A DNA stretch of 64,000 nucleotides from Manis javanica (Eukaryota > Chordata > Mammalia > Pholidota > Manidae), in assembly GCF_040802235.1 (NCBI RefSeq), contig NC_133156.1:111630173-111694172 (forward strand), in the 5' to 3' direction. Every line of letters starts with the position of its first letter. Within the stretch, counting starts at the first letter, position 1. Made by a program: the position numbers and the translations under genes. The notes beneath the pieces were generated by a model. The model was not told where the DNA came from, did not search any database, and worked only from the letters and a program-made list of their open reading frames with translations. This document shows, in pieces, positions 21,640-32,300 of this stretch.

Positions 21640-22115
21640 GGATAAAATCCAAACTGGCTCTCAGGACCTCTCACAAGCCACATGTTCAGATTCCCTTTAA
21701 TTTCTTCAGAATCATCTTCCCAGGGTCTCTCCATTTTCTTGTATTTCAGCCACACTGGCCTCTCTTCCACTGTTCAAACGTACTGAATCCTTGTCTATCT
21801 CTGGGTTGCCTCTGCCCAGAAGGCTCTTCCCCCAGCATCTCCCAAGGCTGGCTCCCCTCATCCTTTGGGGCTCAGCTCAGGTCAGGTGATGTCATTCCCC
21901 ATAACCCTAACACTCACCCACCCTGCACTTCCCTGACTTACTTCCTTCTTAGCATTCATCACAAACTGTTCTTATTTGTTTTCTTACATTTAGTCTGGTA
22001 ACTATATGTACCTAACTATAATGTAAGCTCCATGAGGCGAGGATCTTATTTTCATAGTTCATGGATATATCCTTGGTAAATAACAATAAGCACTCAATAA
22101 ATACTTAAGAGAATA
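21640..22115 (+). mobile_element. L2 LINE 3' fragment, plus orientation
   Basis: Recognisable L2 3' strings occur in order: CAGAAGGCTCTTCCCCCAG, GGCTGGCTCCCCTCATCCTT, AATGTAAGCTCCATGAGG and the terminal CACTCAATAAATACTTAAG. Confidence 0.88.
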
Positions 22116-22689
22116 AACAAATTAAAAAGTCACACAACACAGAAATTCACAAAGAGGAGAGCAAAATTAGTTTTTAAATCATCCACACTTCCACTACCCA
22201 CATATGGTAAGTATTACTCCATCCCTGTTCTGTGGGCATTAATGATCCATAGATACAATTTTTTTAATGCCATTACACTATATACTATTTTCCTTTTTAA
22301 AGTTTATTTTTACTTAAATTTAATAACAGGAAAATAACTGAAGTAAAACTGAAGGGATTACAGATCATTGGTTTATTATTTATTCACTATAGTTGCCCCT
22401 GAAAGAGCCTTCTAAAATTAAGAAACAAGATTATGAAAATTATTAAGAGACTTTAATCAATGTTTTATAACTACATGTTCCAATTTTGGGCAGTTTCTAT
22501 TATCTTTTTAATATTGTGATGTCACTTACATTTTACTCCATAACCATTACCCCATAATTGATGTCTGTTTTATATTTAAATGGATTAAAATCTCACCTCC
22601 AGTTTTTTTGTTTTTACCACTAATTTCTTAATTAATGAGTTTTTTAGTTTGATTACTCTCTTGATTGATCGGAATTTTGCCCAAGGAGA

Positions 22690-22990
22690 TCTTTTAAAAA
22701 GGGTTCTTGGGTATTTTTTTAGCTTTTGCAAGCTTAGGAGTGTCCGGCTTTGGCCTTTATTGACACCAGATCAGCTGTAAGTAACATTTTAGGTATTTTG
22801 TTCTCAGTCCTTTTTAGATACTGCACACCACCATCCTCTGGCATTAAATGTCACAGAGAAATCTAAGGCCATTGTCATCATTCCCATTTTTCTGTCTGGG
22901 TATGAATATAATTCTTTATTCTAGATATTTAGCAACTTTATTGTAATATATGTTGGTTTTAATCAGTTCTTTTCCATTTTTCCTGTCTGG
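22690..22990 (-). mobile_element. Probable ancient LINE (HAL1/L1M-like) fragment
   Basis: Strings such as TCCTCTGGCATTAAATGTCA, AGAAATCTAAGGCC and TTTATTGTAATATATGTTGG match the antisense pattern of an old half-L1 or L1M ORF1 region. The assignment is by memory of the pattern only, and boundaries are vague. Confidence 0.45.
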
Positions 22991-23689
22991 TATCTCCATC
23001 CTTATTGCCACTTCTTCTTGCAAGGGGTCATGTCCACCTTGCCAACTACTTGCCCTTCTGTGATCTCATCGTATTGTTTTATATGCCCCTGACTTGTCAC
23101 AGACTAGTGAAATTCCCTTATTCCTCCCATCGTTGTGCTATTTGCTGGTACCCAATTCCAGCAGATTTAGGTCAAGCATCTCCTCCATGAACACTTCCTA
23201 GAGTACAATCCTCAGGTGACCAGGCACTTTTCCCTGTTCACCCCCATGAAATGTAACTTGCAACCCTAGTATTATATTTGGCATACTGAATGGCCGTTAA
23301 TGGCTTATGTTTCAATCCAGACTGTGGTCTCCAAGGAGAGGGCATCTAGCTTATATCCACAAAACTACTTAATTTAAAACAGAGTTCTTGTTGGTAAAAA
23401 GTTGGAAACTTTGGATGGGTAGTATGTGGATAAATCACTGTGCAGCTACAACAGGAAGAGTGTAAATCTGATATAGTTCCAATGCTCTAAATTGAATGCT
23501 CTTTCTTTAAGAGACACTAGCTTTATACCGGTAGGTTAAGTGTCAAGAGAAGCTGACAGGTGAGTTGGGAAAGCCAGATTTCCATAACGCAGGTGTCAAG
23601 TGTCCGGTAGAGTACAATGTGTGCTCTCTCGCATCTTTGCCTCTCGTTTAAGGAGACAGGCATGCATGGCCAGTCCTTCTCCCACTCAG

Positions 23690-24100
23690 TGATACCTACA
23701 GCTCGAGCTGGCCACCGGGACCTACCTGCTAGTGAAAGCTCAGCTTTTCGCTCAGCTGTCTGCAGCGGGAACCCGGAGCGGAGACCAGAGGGGCAGAGCT
23801 AGGTCTGCACATGCCCCGTACGGGCGGAAGGAGCCATCCGGTTGCGCCTGCGCTGTAGGTCGATCTGGCGCCTCCGCCTTCGCGGCCAGGAAATCGACCA
23901 GAGATGCCGGCGGGATGGTCCCGCGATGCCAGGTGAGCGTGGGGACCCCTCGCGGATGTGTCTGTCTCTTCCTCTTTCCTCCACAGACCCGGTGCTGCTC
24001 AGCTAGGCGCGCGGTGCAGCCACCTGACTGTGCGGCGACCGTCACAGCTGCGCAGACCCTCCCCTCCGGGCTTGGCTGCGGCCGCCTCAGGGAAAGTTCC
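23690..24100. promoter_or_regulatory. MOCS2: CpG-island promoter of MOCS2
   Basis: A local CpG- and GC-rich block in an otherwise AT-rich region spans the first coding exon. It contains an exact NRF1-type palindrome GCGCCTGCGC (23844-23853), an ETS-like GGCGGAAGG (23823-23831) and several CGG/GCG boxes, with no TATA box. This is the usual form of a housekeeping metabolic gene promoter. The transcription start is not visible from sequence alone but should fall roughly between 23750 and 23900. Confidence 0.8.
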
Positions 24101-24966
24101 GTTTGCTTCATGAACTCTTGGCCTCCTAGGTGTCGGTGCCGAAGACGGCTGATTTCTGAAGTCACCTTCGACCTTTCTCCTTCTCTCAGATTATTCGTTT
24201 TGATGAAAACAGGTTTTCAATTTAAAAAGAAATACACCTAACCAAGAATTCCTGTGAAGAACTGTTCTTCATCTGTGCATTTGCAAATCCTTGATTATTT
24301 GCAAACTTCTGATTATTAGAGAATTATTTGCATACAGAGTGATAGGTGGGTTATTTTATTTGGTCTGATCCCTTAAATAGCAGGTTAACTGGAAAGGTTT
24401 GTGCTAATAAGTACCAGTTTATCCCGTATTTTAAAAACATCCGCTTTTATTAATGTCAGGGTTTGTGTGTTGCATAACTTAATCCTCCCAGCTGGGTTCA
24501 GTGCTATGTAGACTGGAATCAAAGGTCATATGACAGCCACGAAAGGCGTGTCTTTCGTTTATGCGGTCATTTATTTTGGGTAATTAATCTCAGTCTCACG
24601 TTTGTTCACTAAGTGTTTATAAAAGGTGCTATAATTTTATGTCAATTAAACAATGGCGTAGTTTCTACAAAAATACTGTTAGGATTCTAGTTGTGGTACA
24701 CTTAACATTTGTAAAATTCAAAAGCATCTGGAAATTAGTCCTAATTGTGCTTAAAACATAAAAATTTTTGACTTGTAGATACACTGAAAATTTTATGGGT
24801 GACTAAACTTTTTTCAATCTTATAAAATTTGTCTTTGATCAAAGTAATACATTTAGAAAACAAGGAAGTCAGCCTGGACAGTCATAAAAGGACATAAGTT
24901 GTTACTAAAGCATTTTCTCTCCTTTTCAGGTTCAAGTGTTGTATTTTGCAAAAAGTGCTGAAATAG
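23904..24966 (+). other. Upstream ORF overlapping the MOCS2A start
   Basis: ATG at 23904 is 11 nt before the MOCS2A ATG in another frame. In the spliced mRNA it reads 21 codons (23904-23932 joined to 24930-24966) and ends at TAG 24964-24966 inside exon 2. It has G at -3. If the transcript begins upstream of it, it would compete with MOCS2A initiation. Function is unproven. Confidence 0.55.
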
Positions 24967-26344
24967 CAGGAATTCGCTCCGAGACCATTTCTGTGCCACA
25001 AGAAATAAAAGCATTGCATCTTTGGAATGAGATAGAAACGCGACATCCTGGGTAGTTAAAAATAGAATGCATATGATTAGCACTTTTAATATTTTTAAAA
25101 TGTGTAAATGAGTAACTGCTGAAAGTAAAAAGCAGTTAGTTTTGAATTGCCATGCTTACTGTCAAAAAATTGTTTTTCTGGAACTATTCCAGAAAACTTA
25201 AAAATACACAATTCCTTACAGAACTTTAAAGATACTTGAAAAATACAGTGAGCTGGGATACTCCCAAAAGAACATGATTATATTTGCTTTTATAATTTAC
25301 AAAATACTGAAATGTAGATTCTGCATTTTTATAACATTAAATAAAATAGTTTCAAATTCTGTTAAAAATATGTGCTTTAAATTTTTATGTCCACCCCTTC
25401 TTTAGAGAACTTAAAATAGAAATGTGTAAAATTAAAAGAACAAATCTTAGCTGCTGTTGAATAAGTTTTTGCAATATAAGATTTTTTTCTGATTCTTAAA
25501 AATCTGTAATTTTACTGCTTTTGTTCCTAACTCAAGTCCTTTTTGGAACAAAGTGGCTTACTTGAAGTTGTTCAAGGACTATTAATAGTGTCATGTCTGT
25601 ACAGATTTTTAATTTTGGAAGTCCTGCTGTTATGTAACAAACACTCCACTATGTATATTCTAAAGGAAAAGTACTCCTCTTTAACTTCATATATATTAAG
25701 TTGCTCTTAAAAGTCCCTGATAATAAATGAAATATTGTGGGGGTTGTGTCTTACCTGTAACCTTTTACCTGCTGGGAGACACCTGGTCTTCTGGGTACTT
25801 CTGAGGTACACTTAGACTACAAGGTTCCTAGGAGAGGGATGGCATGTACTGATTAGGAAAATTTTCTTTCTTTCTTTCTTTTTTGACCTGAATGTTGAAA
25901 TGTAAATATTTTCCTCAGTCTAGTTTTGGTTTTAGTCTGGGTTTGGGTGTTTTTTTTGTTTGTTTGTTTTTTATTTCCCCAGGACATATGAGGTCCAGTA
26001 AAGATGTGTTAGCGGTTCACTGTGTTCTCTTTGGTAAATAAGTACATTCTTCAGTGAATGTGTCCTTTCTCTGCAGAACATGAATTAGTTTGTATTAATT
26101 AGTAGCTTTGCAGATAATGTTTTTTAAGGTAATATTTATGTAACTTTTTAATTGAAGCTGAAGAGACTTTGAGGACTAACAGCATTGTTACTTCTAATTA
26201 TACTTTTTCCTCTTCAGATTGGCTGATATTAGAAATCAAGTGATATTTGCTGTTCGTCAAGAATATGTCGAGCTTGGAGATCAACTCCTCCAGCTTCAAT
26301 CAGGAGATGAAATTGCCATTATCCCTCCCATTAGTGGAGGGTAG
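23915..26344 (+). CDS. MOCS2: Molybdopterin synthase small subunit MOCS2A
   Basis: MOCS2A is the ubiquitin-fold sulfur carrier of molybdopterin synthase. Its C-terminal Gly-Gly is adenylated and thiocarboxylated by MOCS3, and it then donates sulfur to precursor Z (cPMP) in the cytosol. Exons are 23915-23932, 24930-25051 and 26218-26344, all with GT/AG borders (CAG|gtgagc, cag|GTT, CTGG|gtagtt, cag|ATT). The spliced frame is 267 nt, 88 aa, the normal family length, starting MVPRCQVQVLYFAKSAEIAG and ending PPISGG. The start has G at -3 and +4. An overlapping upstream ATG lies 11 nt earlier. The last 80 nt overlap the MOCS2B frame, the bicistronic arrangement known for this gene. Confidence 0.97.
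25052..26217 (+). other. MOCS2: MOCS2 intron 2
   Basis: AT-rich intron with a short (CTTT)n run near 25866 and a (GTTT)n run near 25955. No transposon or RNA gene was recognised. Intron 1 (23933-24929) is likewise featureless apart from the CpG-rich start. Confidence 0.6.
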
Positions 26345-29300
26345 TGCTTTTGAGCCACCTGGGTATGTGAGTTAATTTTTCTTAACCAGTCTTGTGGAGA
26401 ACTTGTATACTCTAAGTTGTTGCACCAACTTTTTCGTAAAGCAGCAACTCCCTTATTGGTGCAGACAGACTTAGAAATGCCTGTCATCTCTGCATCTATT
26501 CTTTTGTAAGCAGTTTAATGTCAGTGTGATGTGTTCATTCTATTCACTTAACATGGTTTATTGAGATTTTATTATGTGTCAAGCACAGTGCTGGATGCTG
26601 GTGTATCAATATACCTATTTTGCAGGAGGAAAACTGAAATTCAGAGAAGTTAAAAAAACTTGTCTATGATCATATAGCAAATAAGTGACAGCCAACATTT
26701 GAACTCAGATTATTGGAATCTCTGTTTACTTTTCTACAGATATGCTTATTAATACTAGGTAATAGCTTTCCTGGGCACAGAGATTTCTACAGATATGCTT
26801 ATTAATACTAGGTAATAGCTTTCCTGGGCACAGAGAAATGTAGAAATATTGCATAACCTGAAAGTAAAAAGATTACTGTGCCCAAAAAGAAAAAGAAAAC
26901 AGGTTTATTATTACAACTGTGTTGCAGGGGACTCTGGGACCCATGTCATCTCTCCAAACAATGTCCCTATCTGAGCAGGGTGATGTGTAAGAACATTTCT
27001 CAGTATAGTCTGGAGAGAAATACAGAATGAGGCTTAATTTATTGTCAACTGAAGAACAAATAATGTAGAAATGAACAATCCATAATTAAAAACTCTTGTT
27101 AAGTTAGGACTGAAAGAAAACTTTCTTAATTTGGTAGGGATTTTCCCCGAAATCAAAAGTAAGAAAGGATCAAGTCAAGGATGTCTTTATTTTTTGCAGC
27201 CAGTCTCCCCCTCTCTTGGTGGGCAGTGCTCTAAAAAGTGGAGAATAAATGCTTGTGAAGCAAATTGTCAAGCATTTCCAGATTAGATCTTTCATAGTCC
27301 TACTACTTGCATGTAACAGAAGAATTCCTTGTTAGATATGTATCTCAATTTTGTTTGGAAATTCTGGTCACCGTATCACCACCGTTTTAAAAAAATGCTC
27401 TTTTTCATTGTTTGGAATTTATTCAGAAAACAAAGGGTTGCATTAAAGATGTGTGTGTGTGAGTGAGGATTAGAGCTGTTCTTTGGGAAGATTTGGAAGA
27501 TGACTCAACATCATTGTGTTTGACTAATCTCTGATTACACACATTATTTGAGTGTGTTTGATAGGAGTTGTGACATGTAGTTTTACAATCTGTGTCCTTA
27601 TAGAATTAAGTTGTGGAAGCTCGGTATACTTTGAAATTCATAAACAATGTTTGAGGTAACCTATGTCTCACTGTAAGAAAAAGAGGTGGAGGGGGGCATG
27701 TCCAGGAGGTTGAAACATCTGATATCCAGTGGCATATGGATAATTGTTTTTTCCTTCTCAGTAGCAGGAAGGAGGTTGGGAAAAGAACATTGGACTTAGT
27801 GAGAGTCCTTGGTTGCAATCACCTTGAGTGAGTCCTTACCTCCTTTGAGCCTTTTTTCTCACATCTTTCAATGTGGATGAGACTCCACAGGATTTCTGAT
27901 TATATCCAGACTCCTTGTGGCCTGCCAGGGTCTGAACTACCTGCCCAACCTCAGCCCTGCTTCCTCCTGGTAGGTTGTGGTGGGTTCTGGAGCACAATAT
28001 GCTCTTTCCTGTTCCAGAGCCTTTGTGTTTGCCAGGCCCTCTGTCCCTGCCTGGGGGCCTGTCTTGATATTTCTTAATAGGACTGCCTTCTTATCTTTCA
28101 GGTCTCAACTCTAACTATTACTTCTTGAGAGAGGATTTCTACAATCCTCTTAACTAAGTGACACCATCCCTAGCCCCCAGGCACTGTCTCAGAACCCTGT
28201 TTATCCACAAGTCACCCTATTTGTAATCCCTGCTTATCGCTTTGTTTCCACCATTCCCATGTAAGTGCCCTGAGGGCTGAAGCCAGGTCCTTTGTTTCCT
28301 GGCCTATGTCTAGTGCATGAGGATAGTCTCTGGTCCTTAGAGAGTATGTAATAAATGCTTGATGAATGAAATGAGAAATTCATGGCAAAGGACTTCGTAC
28401 AACGTCTGTTGCATAGGCTTGCAGTTCACTTCCCTATTTCTTCAGTTACTTAATTGGTCGTGAAAGGAACCCAGATCTTGAGGAGTCACCATCACTTCTG
28501 CTCTCCCTCTCTCCTTTTTGGATAAAAAAATGCCTGTCCTAGGTGTGGTGCTTGGAAATGTAGTGGTTAGATGTGATGAGCATGTGAATGAAAGTGCCAC
28601 TGTCTGAACTATACCATGATAGGAGATAAGAGTAGCAATTCCAGATTTTGGAATAAATTGATTACATTTTAAGTGATCCATGTTAATGGTGAATTCCTTT
28701 TTATATCATGCTTGATTCATTAGGATATTTATAAACATACTGAGTTTCACTAAAATTTCACACTTGCTTATTTTAATATTTAGATGAAATCATGCCTCCT
28801 AACACATTTAATGTAGAAGAAATATAAATTGAAATACAGTCTGTAAATTGGGTGCTTTGCCTTTAATACTGGTGTTAAGGTTTTTTTTTTTTAATTTATT
28901 GAAGTATACTTGATATACAACATTACATTAGTTTTAGGGGTAAAATATAGTGACTTGATAATTATCTACATTATTAAATGCTTGCCTTAAGTGTAATTTA
29001 CCATCTGTCAATGTACAAAGAAATTATAGTGTTACTCTCTTTCCTATGTTATGCTTTCATCTCTCTGATTAATTAACTTATAACTGGAATTTTATACTTC
29101 TTTGTCCTCTTCACCTATCTTCATCCCCAGCCTTCCACCTCCCCTATGGCAACCACCAGTCTTCTGTGTCTCCAGGGCCCTATTTCTGTTTTGTTTTGTT
29201 TGTTTGTTAGATACCACATACAAGTGAAATCATATGGTATTTGTCATTCTCTGCCTAGCCTGTTTCACTCAGCATAATACCCTCTAGGTCCATCCATGTT

Positions 29301-32300
29301 GTCACAAATGGCAAGATTTCATTCTTTTTTATAGTTGAGTCATATTCCTTTGTATATATGTACCACATCTTCTTTATCCATTTAATAATTATTGATGGAT
29401 GCTTAGGTTGCTCCATATCTTGCCTATAGTAAATAATGCCACAAGTAAACATAGGAGTACATGTATCTCTTCAAATCAGGGATTTTGTTTTCTCCTAGAA
29501 TTGGAATCACTAGGTCCTGTGGTATTTCTATTTTTTTAGTTTTTTGAGAAACCTCCATACTGCTTTCCATAGTGGCTACACCAATTTATATTCCCACCAA
29601 AAATGTATGAGTTCCCTTTTTTCTACATTTTCAAAAACCCTTGTTATTTCCTGAATTTTGGACAGTAGCCATTCTGACTAGCATGAGCTGGTATCTCATT
29701 GTGGCTTTGATTTGCATTTCCCTGATGATTAGTGATGTTGAGTATCGTTTTGTGTATTTGTTGGCCTTCTGTGTATCTTCTTTGGAAAAAGATTTATTCT
29801 GGTCCTCTGTCCATTTTTTAATTGGATTAGTTGAATTTTTAGTGTTGAGTATTTATTTGGGATGTTAACCCCTTGTCACATGTATCATTTGCAAATATCT
29901 TCTCCCACTCAGTAGGTTGGCTTTTCATTTTGCTGACAGTTGTCCTTGCTATGCATAAGCTTTCAAAGCATTTGATGTAGTTCCATGTGTATATTTTTAC
30001 TTTTGTTTCCCTTGCCTGGGGAGACATGCCTAGAAAAAAATGAACTAATACCAGTGTTGAAGAGTGTACTGCCTGTGTTTTAGTCCAGGGGTTTTATGGT
30101 TTTAGTTCAGATTTATTCCTATGTAAGATGTAAGACAGTGATACAATTTCATTCTTTTGCATGTAGCTGTCCAGTTTTCCTAACACTATTTGTTGAAGAA
30201 GCTATTGTGTTTCTTGGCTCTCTGTTCTGTTCCATTGATCTGTGTGTCTGTTTTGGTGCTGGTGCCATATTGTTTTTACTGCTCTAGCTTTGTGGTATTG
30301 TTTGCACTTAGAGAGTATGATACTTCCAGTTTTGTTCTCCTGTCCCAGTATTGCTTTGACTCTTTGGGGTTTTTTGTGTTTCCATACACATTTTAGGATT
30401 ATTTACTATGAATAATGAAAATGTTCATAATTTTTACTTAACAGCAAAAAATGCCCTTGGTATTTTGATAGGGATTATATTGATTCTGTAGATTGCTTTG
30501 GGTGGTATGGACATTTTAACAATACTAATTCTTCATATACATGTGCATAGAATATCTTTCCGTTTATTTGTGTTTTCTTCACTTTCTTTGATCAGTGACT
30601 TATGGTTTTCAGAGTACAGGTCTTTCACCTCCTTGGTTAGATTCATCCTAGGTATTTTATTATTATTGACGCAATTGTAAATGGGATTTTAAAAAATTTC
30701 TCTTTCTACTAATTTGTTATTTGTATATGGAAACACAAGAGATTTTGGTATATTAACTTTTGTGTCTTGCAACTTTATTGAATTCATTTATTCATTCTAA
30801 TAGCTTTTTGGTGGCATCTTTAGGGTCTTATGTACATGTATGATGTCATCCACCAACAGTGACAGTTTTACTTTTTACCTACCAATTTGAATGCCTTTTA
30901 TTTCTTGTCTGATTCCTTGGCTAGGACTTCCAGTACTATGTTGAATAAAAGTGGTGAGAGTGGGCATCCTTGTCTTGTTCCTGATCTTAGGGGAAAATTG
31001 TTTAGCTTTACACCATTGAATATGATACTAGTGGTGGGTTTGTTGTATATGGTCTTCATGATGTTGAGTTATGTTCCCTCTGTACCCACTTTGTTGAGAG
31101 TTTTTATCATGTTTTGTCAAATGCATTTTAAGCATCTATTGAGAGGACCATATGGTATTTATCCTTCCTTTTGTTAATGTGTATCATATTGATTGCTTTG
31201 TGAATATTGAACCATCCTTGCATAGGGATGGACTAAATCCCACTTGGTAAATGATCCTTTTGATGTATTTTTGAACTTGGTTTGCAGATAGTCTGTTGAG
31301 GATTTTTGCATGTTCATTGGGATATTAGTCTGTAATTTTATTGTAGTGTCATTGTCTAGCTTTGGTACTAAGGTAATGCTGGCTTTGTAGAATGAGTTTG
31401 GAAGCACACCTTCTATCCTATTTTTTTTTAATCATTTAAGAAGGATAATTATTGGTTCTTCTTTAAATGTTTGGTAGAGTTTACCTGTGAAGCCATCTGG
31501 TTCTGGACCTTTGTTGGGACAGATGGGTTACTAGTGGTGGGTTTGTTGTATATGGTCTTCATTATGACCCACTGATTACTGATTGAATTTTGTTACTGTA
31601 ATTGGTCTGTTCAGATTTTTCTATTTTTTCTTTGTTCAGTGTTGGAAGATTGTATGTTTCTAGGAATTTATCCATTACTTCTAGGTTGTCCAGTTTGTTG
31701 GAGTATAATTTGTAGAATTCTGTCCTTTTAATTTCTGTGGTGTTGGTTTGGGGAAGTTTGCAGCTATTATTTCTTCAAATAAATTTTCTGCCCCTTTCTC
31801 TCTTCTTCTGAGACCCTTATTATGCAAATGTTTAGTCTGAAATTGTTGCAGAGATCTTAGAATCTTCTCATTTTTAAAAATTCTTTTAACTTTTCTGTTG
31901 CTCAACTTGGTTGCTTTCCACTGTCCTGTCTTCTAGGTCACTGATCCGTGCTTCTGCATTCTCTAGTCTGCTGTTGACACCCTCTGTTGTATTTTTCATT
32001 TCAGTAATTGTATTTTTCAGCTGTGGCTGGTTCTTTTTTATTTTTGCTGTATCTTTGTTAAAGTCTTCCCTGAGTTAGTACGTTCTTCTCTGTAGTTCAG
32101 TGATTGTCTCTATATTTTAAATTCTTTTTGTACTATTTTTTTCAAAAATTTTATTAAGGTATTATTGATATACACTCTTATGAAGGTTTCACATGGAAAA
32201 ACAGTGTGGTTACTACATTTACCCATATTATCAAGTCTCCACCCATACCCCAATGCAGTCACTGTCCATCAGTGTAGTAAGATGCCACAGATTCACTGTT

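Noticed and set aside
23752-24165. 137-codon minus-strand frame over the MOCS2 CpG island
   Set aside because: Long frames are expected in CpG islands. No divergent gene signals or recognisable protein were seen.
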